A stretch of DNA of 40,076 nucleotides from Rhodoluna limnophila (GCA_945862155.1 CAMAXJ010000007.1:1-40076); one strand, 5' to 3'; shown: positions 19,400 to 29,565, counted from the first letter of the stretch. Notes: generated from the sequence alone by a model not told the origin. A program made the numbers and translations.

Positions 19400-20467
19400 T
19401 TAGCTCGCGCTAGCTGCCTTTTTAGGTGCTGCCGGTACTTCTTCAACTGGAAGATCAGCAACCGCTCTTGGAACACCAACACCAAGCTTGGTTTTGATCT
19501 TCTTCTCAATGTCATTTGCAACTTCAGGGTTTTCAAGCAGGAAGTTTCTGGAGTTTTCTTTACCCTGTCCTAGCTGGTCGCCTTCGTAGGTGTACCAGGC
19601 ACCAGATTTCTTTACAATCTCGTGCTCAACACCGAAGTCCAGCAAGCTTCCCTCGCGGGAGATTCCAACACCGTAAATGATGTCGAACTCAGCCTGCTTG
19701 AAAGGAGAAGCCATCTTGTTCTTGACAACCTTGACGCGAGTTCTGTTTCCAACAGCCTCGGTTCCGTCCTTTAGAGTCTCAATGCGACGAATATCGAGTC
19801 GAACCGAAGCGTAGAACTTCAGCGCCTTTCCTCCAGCGGTGGTTTCTGGGCTTCCGAAGAAGACACCGATCTTTTCGCGAAGCTGGTTGATAAAGATCAT
19901 GGTGGTGTTTGTGTTGCTTAGGGCACCGGTTAGTTTGCGAAGCGCCTGTGACATAAGTCTGGCCTGAAGACCCATGTGTGAGTCTCCCATCTCGCCTTCG
20001 ATTTCTGCCCTTGGAACCAGTGCAGCAACCGAGTCAACGATGATCACGTCGATTGAGCCTGAGCGAATCAGCATGTCCGCAATTTCCAGAGCCTGCTCAC
20101 CTGTGTCTGGCTGGCTTACCAGTAGAGCATCGATGTCAACGCCGAGCGCCTTGGCATATTCCGGGTCCAAGGCGTGCTCGGCGTCGATGAACGCAGCAAT
20201 TCCTCCAGCGCGCTGGGCATTGGCAATTGCGTGCAGGGCAAGGGTGGTCTTACCAGAAGACTCTGGTCCGTAAATCTCAACTATTCTTCCGCGAGGTAGT
20301 CCTCCGGTACCAAGGGCTGCATCCAGTGCGATGGAGCCGGTCGAAATGACCTCTACCGGTGCTCGCTCATCGGAACCCAGGCGCATAACTGAGCCTTTTC
20401 CGAACTGGCGGTCAATCTGGGCTAGAGCTGTGTCTAGTGCTTTTTCGCGATCTGAAGCTGATGGCAT
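19400..20467 (-). CDS. recA: RecA recombinase
   Basis: DNA strand exchange and LexA co-protease. I start it at the ATG 20465-20467 ([11 protein letters not shown]), preceded by AGAGGA, giving 355 residues; an open frame reaches back to a GTG at 20524 but that extra part overlies promoter-like sequence. Walker A GPESSGKT is at 67-74, followed by the Walker B region [15 protein letters not shown] and the L1/L2 loops ([30 protein letters not shown]). No intein is present. An alanine/proline-rich tail closes the protein. Confidence 0.97.
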   Translation of the reverse strand: MPSASDREKALDTALAQIDRQFGKGSVMRLGSDERAPVEVISTGSIALDAALGTGGLPRGRIVEIYGPESSGKTTLALHAIANAQRAGGIAAFIDAEHALDPEYAKALGVDIDALLVSQPDTGEQALEIADMLIRSGSIDVIIVDSVAALVPRAEIEGEMGDSHMGLQARLMSQALRKLTGALSNTNTTMIFINQLREKIGVFFGSPETTAGGKALKFYASVRLDIRRIETLKDGTEAVGNRTRVKVVKNKMASPFKQAEFDIIYGVGISREGSLLDFGVEHEIVKKSGAWYTYEGDQLGQGKENSRNFLLENPEVANDIEKKIKTKLGVGVPRAVADLPVEEVPAAPKKAASAS

Positions 20468-20501
20468 CTTCTGGTTCCTCTTTCGATTCGTGATGCTTCC
20501 G

Positions 20502-20524
20502 ACAATACTTTTGGCTACCGACAC
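20502..20524 (-). promoter_or_regulatory. RecA-NDp-like (PafBC-type) promoter of recA
   Basis: GTGTCGGTA, eight bases, TATTGT: fits tTGTCRgtg-N8-TAnnnT, the LexA-independent DNA-damage motif known from mycobacteria. The -10 edge is 34 bases before the chosen recA ATG, giving a sensible leader of about 28 bases. Confidence 0.6.
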
Positions 20525-20595
20525 TTATGGGCTCAAAACACCAATCTGTGTATAACTCTGAGCTTTCAACTGCCTTAGAGCAACCATAGCAGGAT

Positions 20596-20611
20596 TCGAA
20601 CAAGATTTCGA
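20596..20611. promoter_or_regulatory. LexA box upstream of recA
   Basis: TCGAAC-AAGA-TTTCGA, one mismatch to TCGAAC-N4-GTTCGA, between the DUF3046 stop and recA, 128 bases before the recA ATG. It implies a second, more distal LexA-controlled recA promoter, whose hexamers I could not place. Confidence 0.8.
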
Positions 20612-20619
20612 GTGTTCAT

Positions 20620-20853
20620 TTACTCGGCGTGTTGTTTTTTAGCTTTTTTGTCCAGTCCGGTCCAACGCTCCTGAGGCACCTGCTGGGCCCTGCAGATAGC
20701 CAGCCAAATCTGCCTAGGATCTTCGCCTTGAGCCAATAAAACCGAGGCAGTCTTATCCCCCAGCTCTAAAAGGGCTAAATCTCGAATCAGGACTTCAGAC
20801 TGGGGCTTGCCAAACTCATCGGCCATCAGCTCATGGAACTGGCTAAGGCGCAA
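20620..20853 (-). CDS. DUF3046 family protein
   Basis: 77-residue conserved actinobacterial protein of unknown function, habitually just upstream of recA. It begins RLSQFHELMADEFG as family members do (RLTEFHE-like) and contains RDLALLELGDKTASVLLAQGEDPRQIWLAIC. The start is TTG with no clear ribosome site, 18 bases after clgR, so it may be coupled to clgR translation. Confidence 0.82.
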   Translation of the reverse strand: MRLSQFHELMADEFGKPQSEVLIRDLALLELGDKTASVLLAQGEDPRQIWLAICRAQQVPQERWTGLDKKAKKQHAE

Positions 20854-20871
20854 TTGGGGCTATTTCTCGGG

Positions 20872-21237
20872 CTAAATACGGCCGCTGAGCAGGTCTTTTT
20901 CAAGCTGCTCGTTGAAATCCTGGACAAAGCCGATCGGGACGGTCAAATCCGACACTTCTCGAGCTCCGGTGGCCTGAGCCATGAATTCTTCAGGCAAAAC
21001 GCCTTCAACTAGGGCAATACGGTCCGAAACCTCACGCAGAACTACCGACAGCGGCACCTCAAGGGCCTCAGCTACTGCCGAGAGGATCTCTGAAGAAGCC
21101 TCTTTCTGGCCTCTCTCCAGCTCGCTCAGGTAGCCTAGGGCCACGCTGGCGCGGGCCGCTACCTGGCGGAGAGTCTGACCCTTCATAAGCCTAAAATCGC
21201 GGAGTACGTCTCCAATTTCTGTTCTTACCAATGTCAT
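20872..21237 (-). CDS. clgR: ClgR-like helix-turn-helix activator
   Basis: XRE-type regulator; in mycobacteria, corynebacteria and Streptomyces ClgR activates clp protease genes. I start at the ATG 21235-21237 with AAGGAGG before it (121 residues) rather than a longer frame. The HTH spans about 8-65 with TLRQVAARASVALGYLSELERG and KEASSEILSAVAEALEVPLS, very close to the ClgR family. The C-terminal 40 residues are acidic and variable. The cinA-pgsA-ftsK neighbourhood matches M. tuberculosis clgR. A damage-type promoter motif lies just upstream. Confidence 0.88.
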   Translation of the reverse strand: MTLVRTEIGDVLRDFRLMKGQTLRQVAARASVALGYLSELERGQKEASSEILSAVAEALEVPLSVVLREVSDRIALVEGVLPEEFMAQATGAREVSDLTVPIGFVQDFNEQLEKDLLSGRI

Positions 21238-21259
21238 TTGACCCTCCTTCCGAAGCTCT

Positions 21260-21282
21260 ACTGTATCTCCGACTACCGACAA
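21260..21282 (-). promoter_or_regulatory. RecA-NDp-like (PafBC-type) promoter of clgR
   Basis: TTGTCGGTA, eight bases, TACAGT: 8 of 9 in the first box of tTGTCRgtg-N8-TAnnnT and a full match in the second. It lies in the 50-base gap between cinA and clgR; the -10 edge is 22 bases before the clgR ATG. Confidence 0.6.
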
Positions 21283-21287
21283 CTCGA

Positions 21288-21791
21288 TTATTCCGCAATT
21301 TCTTCCCAAAGGTGACCAAGTCCCAGCAAAACCGCAGAATTCTGTATTTTTGCCCTATCTCCAGCCAGTTGGTGGGCAAATACATTGCTTGAAACCGAGT
21401 CTTCTGGGCCCTTAGACACGCAGATGTAGACCTCCCCGACTGCTTTGCCGTCCTGTTCGCTTGGGCCTGCCACCCCGGTGGTTGAAACCGCCACAATTTG
21501 AGCCAAATCCAAACCAAGCTTCGAGGCAATCTTCACTCTTAACCCCTCTGCCATTTGAGCGGCGACCTCGGGGTCAACTGCACCCTGGTTTTCAAGAAGC
21601 GCCTTGGATACCCCGAGGAGTTCATGCTTCAAAGAAGTTTCGTAGGCAACTATTCCGGTGAGCAAAACTTCAGATGCTCCATCAACTTTCGAAAACTCTG
21701 CGGTTAGTAATCCACCGGTTAGAGACTCTGCCACCACAAGTTTTTTGCCCTGAGATCGAAGTCGATCAAGAATCTGCTCAGCAGTGCTCAC
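21288..21791 (-). CDS. CinA C-terminal domain protein (NMN amidohydrolase type)
   Basis: 167 residues, only the CinA-C/PncC domain, which deamidates nicotinamide mononucleotide in pyridine nucleotide salvage. VVAESLTGG near the start, GIVAYETSLKHELLGV, VSTTGVAGPSEQDGK and VGEVYICV are the family motifs. The N-terminal molybdopterin-like CinA domain is absent, as is common. The start is GTG overlapping the pgsA stop (GTGA). Confidence 0.92.
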   Translation of the reverse strand: MSTAEQILDRLRSQGKKLVVAESLTGGLLTAEFSKVDGASEVLLTGIVAYETSLKHELLGVSKALLENQGAVDPEVAAQMAEGLRVKIASKLGLDLAQIVAVSTTGVAGPSEQDGKAVGEVYICVSKGPEDSVSSNVFAHQLAGDRAKIQNSAVLLGLGHLWEEIAE

Positions 21792-22321
21792 TTCTTGATC
21801 GCCGCCACAAAAAACTGAACACCAGAAATCAAAGTTGAAGCAAGAGCAACCAGCATCAACCCTTCTTCAACAAAACTCCAGAACGGCACCCAAACCTCCA
21901 ATGGAGCAAGCACCGCACCTACTGCAATACCTTGCAGCACAGTTTTCAGTTTTCCAGAACCAGCTGCCGCAATTACTTTGTTTTTTACAACCATCACTCG
22001 ATACAAAGTCACGGCAATTTCTCGCGCCAGAATCAAAATGGTAATCCACCAGTCGATCTCCCCGAGATAGCTGAGGGTTACCAGCGCACTTCCCAAAAGC
22101 GCCTTGTCGGCGATTGGGTCAAGAATTTTGCCAAGATTAGTGACTTTGCCGGTTCTTCTAGCAACCGCACCATCGATGCCATCGGTTGAAATAGCAAACA
22201 CAAAGACAAAAGTTGCTAGCCAGTGCTGCCAAGAGTTTGGATCCGGAGAAATCAGAAGCAGATAAACAAACAGTGGTGCAAGAGCTATTCGGGCTACGGT
22301 GATTGAGTTTGGTAGGTTCAC
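21788..22321 (-). CDS. pgsA: CDP-alcohol phosphatidyltransferase (phosphatidylglycerophosphate synthase type)
   Basis: Membrane enzyme joining CDP-diacylglycerol to glycerol-3-phosphate. I start at GTG 22319-22321 ([12 protein letters not shown]), which overlaps the ftsK stop as GTGA, the coupling used all along this operon; another GTG at 22342 would add seven residues. 177 residues with about four to five membrane segments. The CDP-alcohol motif D-x2-DG-x2-AR-x8-G-x3-D-x3-D is complete at 47-72. Another CDP-alcohol substrate cannot be excluded. Confidence 0.9.
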   Translation of the reverse strand: MNLPNSITVARIALAPLFVYLLLISPDPNSWQHWLATFVFVFAISTDGIDGAVARRTGKVTNLGKILDPIADKALLGSALVTLSYLGEIDWWITILILAREIAVTLYRVMVVKNKVIAAAGSGKLKTVLQGIAVGAVLAPLEVWVPFWSFVEEGLMLVALASTLISGVQFFVAAIKK

Positions 22322-24825
22322 GGTCTGCCCGTCAGCTGCCACGCATCCTCATCGCCGTCGTCATCACCCTCGGTGCGGATAACACCAGAATCTACCGCCA
22401 TAGTTTGCGGGACATCCCCTCGAAGCTGACCCAAGACTGTCGCTAGCTCGTCAGGCTTTACCAGCACATCCCTGGCCTTCGAGCCTTCAGATGGCCCAAC
22501 GATGTTTCTAGATTCCAAAAGATCCATAAGGCGACCGGCCTTAGCAAAGCCCACCCGAAGCTTTCTTTGCAGCATCGAGGTCGAACCAAATTGCGAATTC
22601 ACAATCAACTCAGTTGCCTGAAGCAGCACTTCCAGATCGTCGCCGATGTCGGCATCGACAACCTTGGCAGTCACTGTCGCTGCAACATCGCTTCGGTATT
22701 CAGGTTCCATCTGTTGCTTTACGTGAGACACCACGGCATGAAGCTCGGCTTCTCCAACCCAAGCACCTTGAACACGGATTGGCTTGTTGGTTCCCATCGG
22801 GGAAAACAGTGCATCTCCTTGACCCACTAGCTTTTCGGCTCCCGGCTGATCCAAGATCACGCGAGAGTCAGTCAGGGAAGAAACTGAGAAAGCAAGCCGG
22901 GAAGGAACATTGGCCTTAATCAAACCGGTCACAACATCAACCGATGGGCGCTGGGTGGCAAGAACCAAGTGAATACCTGAGGCACGAGCTAGCTGAGTGA
23001 TTCGAACAATTGAATCCTCCACGTCTCGCGGTGCCACAATCATCAAATCCGCAAGCTCGTCTACAACTACCAACAGATACGGGTAGGGCTGAAGCTTTCT
23101 GGTTGAACCCTCAGGCACCGAAAGCTCTCCTGCGACGACGGCCCGATTGAAATCATCGATGTGTTTGAAGCCAAAGGATGCGAGATCGTCGTATCGCATA
23201 TCCATTTCCTTCACTACCCACTGCAGTGCCTCTGCCGCTTTCTTTGGGTTAGTGATGATTGGAGTAATCAAATGTGGAACACCCTGATAGGCAGCAAGCT
23301 CCACTCGCTTCGGGTCAATCAATACCAGCCTTACCTCGGCAGGTTTTGCACGCATCAAGATCGAAGTAATCATGGCGTTCACGAAGCTTGATTTACCAGC
23401 ACCAGTTGCTCCAGCGACCAAAAGGTGTGGCATCTTTGCCAAGTTGGCAACTACGAAGCCACCTTCAACATCTTTACCGATGCCAATGGTTAGCGGGTGC
23501 TGAGACAACTTGGCATTTTGAGACCTTAGAACATCCCCTAGCGAAACGGTCTCACGATCGGTATTTGGAATTTCAATACCAATGGCGCTCTTGCCTGGGA
23601 TTGGCGCCAAAATGCGAACCTCGTTGGAAGCTACTGCGTAAGAGATGTTGCTTGCCAAGCGGGTTACTGCCTCAACCTTTACCCCTGCTGCTAGTTCGAC
23701 TTCGTACCTTGTCACAGTGGGTCCCCTGGAAAAACCGGTCACAGTAGCTTCAATATCAAACTCGTTGAATACCGCGCTGATGGATGCAACAACCTCATCC
23801 GTTACTTCAGAGCGAAGTTTTGGAACTGTTCCAGCACCCAGCAAAGACTGATCCGGAAGCTTATAGGTTCGATTGGTTCTTCCAACTTGAGCTACCGGCT
23901 GCTCATCCGGTTCAGCGTCAAACAAAGCCTCGGGTTCAATTGGAATTTCCTGAACAATCGGGATCTCCCGAGTTCTTGGGGTTGGGTTATCAAATAAGTC
24001 CTCAACCAAATCGGTTCCATCTTGCTGCACTACTAATGCCGAATCGAATGAGCCCTCGTCTTTTTTGCCCCTGCGCCACCAAGGCGCCTTGGTGCCATCA
24101 AAGGCATCGGGGATTTCTTCGCCTTCTTCTAATTCGTGCGAGCCTTTTAGGGAAGAGCCGAATAAGCACTCATAGAGCTCACCCAAACGCTGACCTATTT
24201 TGTTTGGCGCAGTTTTGGTCATGATCAAAATCGAAGCAAACCCAATCAGGGCCAAAACCGGAACCGCACCCCAGATAGTAATTGTTGAGATAAAGGGAAT
24301 AGATACCAGCCAACCAAAAAGACCTCCGGCCGCGGCAAGCGCCATAACCCCATCGGTTGGCTGAGGCTGAGAGCTAAACAGATGGAAAAAGCCTGAAACA
24401 GTAATCAGCATCAGGAACAAACCCACGCCGATTCGAGAGTTGTCTTGCACCGTGGAGGGGTGACGAGCTAGGAAGATGGCGAAAATGATCATAATTACTG
24501 GAAGGCCAAATGACACCGGGCCAAACAAAAGCCCAAAGCTCCAGGCATTCAAGGTCTGAGCCCAGCTTTCTTGGATCAGGAACCAGCCAAAGGTGATACC
24601 TAAAATGCCAAGAATTGCCATGAAGAATGGGAAACCATCGCGACGGTCTTCCTTGGAAATCTGATCTGGAGAAAGTGCTCTGGCGGCTCCACCGAATCCG
24701 TGAGCTAAAGCCAAGTAAAAACGAACCAGCAGATTCGCGCGCGATGAAGCCTCAGCCTTGGGCTTTAGAACCTGAGTCTTGGCTGGGGCGCGTTTTCTCG
24801 CGGGAGGCGATTTTCTGGTTGCCAT
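22318..24825 (-). CDS. ftsK: FtsK/SpoIIIE DNA translocase
   Basis: Pumps chromosome termini through the closing septum. 835 residues: a basic N-terminal tail ([15 protein letters not shown]), a cluster of membrane helices (about 65-215), a variable acidic linker to about 330, then the motor. Walker A is GATGAGKSS (about 470), Walker [11 protein letters not shown], and the C-terminal winged-helix gamma domain (about 745-815, with [26 protein letters not shown]) reads orienting sequences. Start ATG with a GGAG close to it. It heads the pgsA-cinA-clgR group. Confidence 0.97.
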   Translation of the reverse strand: MATRKSPPARKRAPAKTQVLKPKAEASSRANLLVRFYLALAHGFGGAARALSPDQISKEDRRDGFPFFMAILGILGITFGWFLIQESWAQTLNAWSFGLLFGPVSFGLPVIMIIFAIFLARHPSTVQDNSRIGVGLFLMLITVSGFFHLFSSQPQPTDGVMALAAAGGLFGWLVSIPFISTITIWGAVPVLALIGFASILIMTKTAPNKIGQRLGELYECLFGSSLKGSHELEEGEEIPDAFDGTKAPWWRRGKKDEGSFDSALVVQQDGTDLVEDLFDNPTPRTREIPIVQEIPIEPEALFDAEPDEQPVAQVGRTNRTYKLPDQSLLGAGTVPKLRSEVTDEVVASISAVFNEFDIEATVTGFSRGPTVTRYEVELAAGVKVEAVTRLASNISYAVASNEVRILAPIPGKSAIGIEIPNTDRETVSLGDVLRSQNAKLSQHPLTIGIGKDVEGGFVVANLAKMPHLLVAGATGAGKSSFVNAMITSILMRAKPAEVRLVLIDPKRVELAAYQGVPHLITPIITNPKKAAEALQWVVKEMDMRYDDLASFGFKHIDDFNRAVVAGELSVPEGSTRKLQPYPYLLVVVDELADLMIVAPRDVEDSIVRITQLARASGIHLVLATQRPSVDVVTGLIKANVPSRLAFSVSSLTDSRVILDQPGAEKLVGQGDALFSPMGTNKPIRVQGAWVGEAELHAVVSHVKQQMEPEYRSDVAATVTAKVVDADIGDDLEVLLQATELIVNSQFGSTSMLQRKLRVGFAKAGRLMDLLESRNIVGPSEGSKARDVLVKPDELATVLGQLRGDVPQTMAVDSGVIRTEGDDDGDEDAWQLTGRP

Positions 24826-24875
24826 GGCTCCAAAACTACTAGCGGGCGGCCCAAAACCCGCGGAACCTAGGGCGG

Positions 24876-26552
24876 CTAGCCGTGAATGACCACCGGAATG
24901 ATCATGGGCTTACGGCGATGAGCCTTAGAGACCCAGCCACCAACACTTCGGCGAATTACTTGCTGAAGTGAATGAGTGTCCCTTATTCCTTCCCTAGCTG
25001 CCTGCAGCAGGGCCTTTTCAATCTGAGGTTTAACATCGTCAAAGACGTGATCTTCCTCGGCGAATGCCCGGGCCCTAATTTCAGGACCGGCGGTAATCAA
25101 TCCAGAATTTGGATCCACCACAACGAAAACCGAAATGAATCCCTCTTCGCTCAACACTCGGCGATCTTTCAAATCTTCTTCGGTGATAGTTCCAACGGTC
25201 TTGCCATCAACGTAGAGCAAACCGCACTCCACTTCGCCAACCACCTTGGCTACACCATCGCTCAAATCAATTACGAAACCATCCTCGGCCAAGATGATGT
25301 TGTCTTTGCTGATCCCTGTTTGCTCGGCAACCCGAGCGTTGGCAACTAGGTGACGGTACTCACCGTGCACTGGCAGAACGTTTTTGGGCTTCAAGATGTT
25401 GTATACATACATAAGCTCTCCGGCTGCGGCATGACCGGATACGTGAACCTTGGCGTTGCCTTTGTGGATTACGTTTGCTCCGAGCTTGGTAAGCCCATCA
25501 ATGACTCGGTAAACAGCGTTCTCGTTTCCAGGAATGAGCGAGCTTGCCAGAATCACAGTGTCGCCCTCAGCGATTTCAATTTCATGTTCCAACTTGGCCA
25601 TCCGCGATAGCCCAGCCATTGGTTCTCCCTGGCTACCGGTTGACATAAACACCAGCTGAGAATGTTCGTATTTGTTTGAATCCTTCAGGTCAACGATTGA
25701 ATCATCGGGGACTTTCAAAAAGCCCAGCTCAGCCGCAATCTGCATGTTGCGAACCATAGAGCGACCAACCAGCACAACCTTGCGGTTGTTGCTAACAGCT
25801 GCATCGATTACTTGTTGTACTCGGTGTACGTGAGAGGCAAAGGAGGCAACAACCACGCGCTTAGTAGCGCGGCCGATGATGTCTTGCAGCACGGGACCGA
25901 TGTCCTTTTCCAGGGGAGTAAATCCAGGAACATCAGCATTGGTCGAGTCGCACAAAAACAGATCAAGACCTGCCTCACCGATTCTGGAAAAAGCTCGAAG
26001 ATCGGTAATTCGGCCATCTAGTGGAATCTGATCCATCTTGAAATCACCCGTGTGCAGTATGGTTCCAGCCTTGGATTTAATCAGCACCGCTAGTGCATCA
26101 GGAATCGAGTGATTCACGGCGATGAATTCGAGCTCGAAATCTCCCATAACCTCAATATCGCCCTCTCGAACGGTGTGAGTGTAGGCAGGCAATCGGTGCT
26201 CTTTGAGCTTGGCCTCAATAAAGGCAAGAGTCAAAGATGAACCGATGATTGGGATATCTGCTCTCATTCGAAGCAGGTAAGGCACTCCCCCAATGTGGTC
26301 TTCGTGGCCGTGGGTAAGAAAAATACCCACGATATCGCTCAGTCGATTCTTCAGGTAGCCAAAATCAGGCAAGATCACATCGACCCCTGGCTGATGCTCT
26401 TCAGGAAACAAGACACCGCAGTCAACAATCAGAATCTTGCCGTTGATTTCAAACACGGTCATGTTTCGACCGATTTCACCAATTCCACCGAGTGGAATGA
26501 TTCGCATTACGTCTTTTTTGAGCGGAGCTGGATGAGGCAGGGTTAGGACCAC
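24876..26552 (-). CDS. rnj: Ribonuclease J
   Basis: Metallo-beta-lactamase-fold RNase with 5'-3' exonuclease and endonuclease activity, central to mRNA decay and rRNA maturation in actinobacteria. 558 residues. Zinc motif HGHEDH at 81-86; beta-CASP region includes [20 protein letters not shown] and [10 protein letters not shown]; a C-terminal domain ends the protein. I take the GTG at 26550-26552; the ribosome site is weak, so the exact start is uncertain. dapA lies 18 bases upstream, a common pairing. Confidence 0.95.
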   Translation of the reverse strand: MVLTLPHPAPLKKDVMRIIPLGGIGEIGRNMTVFEINGKILIVDCGVLFPEEHQPGVDVILPDFGYLKNRLSDIVGIFLTHGHEDHIGGVPYLLRMRADIPIIGSSLTLAFIEAKLKEHRLPAYTHTVREGDIEVMGDFELEFIAVNHSIPDALAVLIKSKAGTILHTGDFKMDQIPLDGRITDLRAFSRIGEAGLDLFLCDSTNADVPGFTPLEKDIGPVLQDIIGRATKRVVVASFASHVHRVQQVIDAAVSNNRKVVLVGRSMVRNMQIAAELGFLKVPDDSIVDLKDSNKYEHSQLVFMSTGSQGEPMAGLSRMAKLEHEIEIAEGDTVILASSLIPGNENAVYRVIDGLTKLGANVIHKGNAKVHVSGHAAAGELMYVYNILKPKNVLPVHGEYRHLVANARVAEQTGISKDNIILAEDGFVIDLSDGVAKVVGEVECGLLYVDGKTVGTITEEDLKDRRVLSEEGFISVFVVVDPNSGLITAGPEIRARAFAEEDHVFDDVKPQIEKALLQAAREGIRDTHSLQQVIRRSVGGWVSKAHRRKPMIIPVVIHG

Positions 26553-26570
26553 AGTCTTCTTTCTTTGACG

Positions 26571-27551
26571 CTACCTAGTTGTGCCAGCCACCTTCGGCAG
26601 CGCACCGCCAGCGGCAGCATTTCTATCTGGTCTAAAGTTTGCAAAGGACAAGCCCGGAACTATTCCGACCTTTTCAATTCCATCTTCAATTCTTGCGGCT
26701 TCGTCGTCTTCTGGACCAACAAGTGGCAAACGAACACGAGGTGAACTGATTTGACCCAATCCGTGAAGCACGTACTTAGCCGCAACAGTTCCTGGAACAT
26801 TTGTCATGATGGCGCGCTGCAGAGGTTCTAGAGCGTTGTGCACATTGAGCGCATGGTGAAAGTCGTTTCGGTTTGTGGCATCAACTAATTCGCGGTAGGC
26901 GGCTGGAGCGACATTGGCCGTGACACCGATAAGACCGGTTGCGCCAATTGCAATATGAGGCAAAACATTCGAGTCATCCCCGGAGAAATACATCAAGTCT
27001 GTTTCAGTCATGATTCGCGAAGCTTGAGCCAGATCCCCAACTGCGTCTTTGACCGCAACAATGTTCGGGTGCTTGGCAGCTCTGTGAAAAGTCTGCTGAG
27101 AAATTGCTACGCCGGTGCGTCCTGGGATGTCGTACAAAATCACCGGAAGATCAGTTGCGTCAGCAATCAATCTAAAGTGAGTCAAGATTCCAGCTTGGGT
27201 TGGCTTGTTGTAGTAAGGAGTCACAATCATCACGCCATCAGCACCAGCTTTTTCACTCTGCTTATAAAGCTGCATGGCGTGAGCGGTTTCGTTAGATCCA
27301 CCGCCGGTAATGATTTTGGCTCTTCCAGCAGCAACCGATTTTCCAACTTCGACGAGTTTGATTTTCTCCGCGTCGGTAAGTGTTGAAGTTTCACCTGTAG
27401 TGCCAGTGACAACAACACCGTCGGCGCCATTGGAGATTACGTAATCGATGTGCTTTTCTGTTGAAGCCCAGTCGACTTCACCCTCAGGTGTCATAGGCGT
27501 GACAAGGGCGACCAAGACTTGGCCGAAGATGTCCTTGTTTGTGTTTGCCAT
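26571..27551 (-). CDS. dapA: 4-Hydroxy-tetrahydrodipicolinate synthase
   Basis: Condenses pyruvate with aspartate semialdehyde, the entry to diaminopimelate and lysine. 326 residues, slightly long because of a C-terminal tail. TTGE at 51-54, YYNKP (113-117), Tyr140 and the Schiff-base Lys168 in AVKDAVGD are present. It lies between thyX and rnj; dapB is 1.3 kb upstream and dapF 11 kb away in the same orientation. Confidence 0.96.
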   Translation of the reverse strand: MANTNKDIFGQVLVALVTPMTPEGEVDWASTEKHIDYVISNGADGVVVTGTTGETSTLTDAEKIKLVEVGKSVAAGRAKIITGGGSNETAHAMQLYKQSEKAGADGVMIVTPYYNKPTQAGILTHFRLIADATDLPVILYDIPGRTGVAISQQTFHRAAKHPNIVAVKDAVGDLAQASRIMTETDLMYFSGDDSNVLPHIAIGATGLIGVTANVAPAAYRELVDATNRNDFHHALNVHNALEPLQRAIMTNVPGTVAAKYVLHGLGQISSPRVRLPLVGPEDDEAARIEDGIEKVGIVPGLSFANFRPDRNAAAGGALPKVAGTTR

Positions 27552-27576
27552 GCCTAAACCCTAGCCCAAGGGCAAG

Positions 27577-28308
27577 TTATGGTGCTACTCGTCCGTTTTG
27601 GTTGAAAGTCTCGTAGCTGTATGGCATTAGCTTTGCCCACTCGTCTTCCATCTTCTCGGCACACATCTCGATCTCGCGCTGTGGGTAAGACGGGAAATGA
27701 GTACCCTCGCGCTTAGTTCGAAGGCTAAGAAAATTCATCAAGGCACGAGCATTCATGGTGACGTACATGCTCGAGTAGATGTTCAGAGGCAAAACAATGC
27801 GAGCTACTTCTCTAGCTACCCCAGCTTCAAGCATGCGCTGGTAGGAATCGAACGCCGTAATTGACGCAGTGCGAGATTCTTGCTCAACAAGAGCAATCTG
27901 CTCGGCAGAGCCGGGGTGAAATTCGTAGTGACCGGTCTTTCCGGTTTGAACCAGGTTACGATCAGGGCCTGGAATATAGAAAACCGGTGAAAGCTCCTTG
28001 TAGCGACCCGATTCCTCGTTATAGCTTGCAATTCGGTGACGCATGAATTCTCTAAATACAAAAATGGGTGCCTGGACATAGAAGGTCATTGAGTTGTGCT
28101 CGAACGGAGATCCGTGACGATCGCGCATCAGGTAGTTGATTAGACCTCGATCACGCTTGTCAGTCTCAGCGTCTTGGTTTGCAGTAGCGGCCTCTAGCGA
28201 CTGCTCACCCTGAGTGGATACTCGGGCAGCAAAAAGCACGTCCTGGTCGCTAGCGTTTGCTCGAACTAGTTCGACCGTGACATCGGATCTAAAAATTACG
28301 TCAGACAT
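27577..28308 (-). CDS. thyX: Flavin-dependent thymidylate synthase
   Basis: Makes dTMP from dUMP using FAD, NADPH and methylene-tetrahydrofolate. I start at ATG 28306-28308 (MSDVIFRSDVTVELV), where family members begin, giving 243 residues; a TTG 39 bases upstream would lengthen it without conserved sequence. The ThyX signature RHRIASYNEESGR is at 90-102. No dihydrofolate reductase gene is next to it, as expected for a ThyX-using cell, although a thyA elsewhere cannot be excluded. Confidence 0.95.
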   Translation of the reverse strand: MSDVIFRSDVTVELVRANASDQDVLFAARVSTQGEQSLEAATANQDAETDKRDRGLINYLMRDRHGSPFEHNSMTFYVQAPIFVFREFMRHRIASYNEESGRYKELSPVFYIPGPDRNLVQTGKTGHYEFHPGSAEQIALVEQESRTASITAFDSYQRMLEAGVAREVARIVLPLNIYSSMYVTMNARALMNFLSLRTKREGTHFPSYPQREIEMCAEKMEDEWAKLMPYSYETFNQNGRVAP

Positions 28309-28369
28309 TCCCACTAGCTTAGCTACTGGCTTTGAACCAAAAAACAAGCCTCGCCGAGTCCTTGGGTAT

Positions 28370-28822
28370 CTAGGTAATCGGACCCTTGCGGGTCAATGTG
28401 ATTGCCTGCCTCATGGCCTTCCTGGCTCTTGACCTATCCCCTGCAGCGTCATAGGCCAAACCAAGAGCGAACCAAGCTTTCCAATTGTTTTGATCCGCCT
28501 CTACGTCTTGGCGAAACTGTTCGAAAACTTCTTGAGCAGATTCTTTTGTTGATCTTCCGCTGGGCTTAAGTTCAAAGGGAAACTGTGGCCAGGCGTTTTG
28601 CTTTTTTAGTTCTTCGCCTAGCTTTTCAATCCGGAGGCCAAAGCGCAGCTCCATATAGATTCCCCAAAAAGCAACCGCAGGTAAAAACAGCATCAAGGAT
28701 CCGATTGCGATGCCAATAGGCTCTCCAGAACCAACAAGTGCAAAAGATCGATCCGCCACCAGGACCAAGTACATCAGAACAAGCGCGCTCATAACCAGAG
28801 CACCGAATTTAGCTGAGGTCAA
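28370..28822 (-). CDS. Membrane protein with C-terminal TPR-like helices
   Basis: 150 residues. Two membrane segments (about 8-26 and 35-57), then a cytoplasmic or external linker, and a C-terminal tetratricopeptide-like pair of helices (NNWKAWFALGLAYDAAGDRSRARKAMRQA, about 110-140). The TTG start directly follows the dapB TAG, so it appears coupled to dapB. Similar small TPR proteins follow dapB in relatives, from memory. Function unknown; TPR suggests protein contacts. Confidence 0.7.
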   Translation of the reverse strand: MTSAKFGALVMSALVLMYLVLVADRSFALVGSGEPIGIAIGSLMLFLPAVAFWGIYMELRFGLRIEKLGEELKKQNAWPQFPFELKPSGRSTKESAQEVFEQFRQDVEADQNNWKAWFALGLAYDAAGDRSRARKAMRQAITLTRKGPIT

Positions 28823-29542
28823 CTACTTTTCCTCGAGCAGGTTCATTAGTCCAACGGTTAGACCAGTGTGGCTTGGGCTTTTTCGCATTGCCAGCAGCAA
28901 TCCCTGCACGTAGACCTCGTGCGAGTCAACTACGTGCTTGAAGTACAGACTTTCATTAGGCCCGGCCATCAGAACTTCCTGTTCGGCGTGGGCATCCTCG
29001 ATTCTCAAACTTGTGATGGGCACCCCGTTGAAAACCGGGGCCGAATTTCCTTCGGTCACGGGCTTAGCATCGCGACCTTTTCTAGCAGCTGAAATTTCCT
29101 GCGCTGTGAAAAGCGCGGTTCCGGAGGGGGCGTCGAGTTTTTTGGTGTGGTGGGTTTCAATAATCTCTATCGCGTCAAAGTACATTGCAGCCTCGGCCGC
29201 AAACTTGGTTGCCAAGACCGAACCAATCGAGAAGTTTGGAATGACAACAACAGTGGCACTTTTACCAACCATTTTGTCTCTAAGAACATCGAGCTTGTCC
29301 TTGCTCCAACCGCTGGTGCCAACCAATATCTTGATGTTGTTCTGGATTGCAAAATCTACAATTGCCACGGATGCGTCGGGCTTAGTCAAATCGACCAGTA
29401 GGTCGGCGCCAATTGCCTCAGCTGGAGAGTTGTGCGAACTCAATGCCGAGTGCAGCTCCAGGTCTGGGTTTTGCTCAATCAAGGAAAGTGCGAGCTGGCC
29501 CATTCGACCTGATGCGCCGATAACCGAGATTTTGATTGCCAT
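28823..29542 (-). CDS. dapB: 4-Hydroxy-tetrahydrodipicolinate reductase
   Basis: NAD(P)H-dependent second step of the diaminopimelate branch. 239 residues. Rossmann motif GASGRMG at 9-15; the catalytic HHTKKLDAPSGTA with His131-132, Lys135 and the substrate loop at 131-143. It stands between the M16 peptidase and the TPR gene. Confidence 0.97.
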   Translation of the reverse strand: MAIKISVIGASGRMGQLALSLIEQNPDLELHSALSSHNSPAEAIGADLLVDLTKPDASVAIVDFAIQNNIKILVGTSGWSKDKLDVLRDKMVGKSATVVVIPNFSIGSVLATKFAAEAAMYFDAIEIIETHHTKKLDAPSGTALFTAQEISAARKGRDAKPVTEGNSAPVFNGVPITSLRIEDAHAEQEVLMAGPNESLYFKHVVDSHEVYVQGLLLAMRKSPSHTGLTVGLMNLLEEK

Positions 29543-29565
29543 GCTACAAACCTACCCAGTACCGC

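Noticed and set aside
20468-20524. Upstream extension of recA to a GTG
   Set aside because: The extra 19 residues are not RecA-like and overlie a promoter motif; the internal ATG has a good ribosome site.
24842-24861. GCGGG/CCCGC pairing between rnj and ftsK as a terminator
   Set aside because: Five pairs, long loop and no T tract; not enough.
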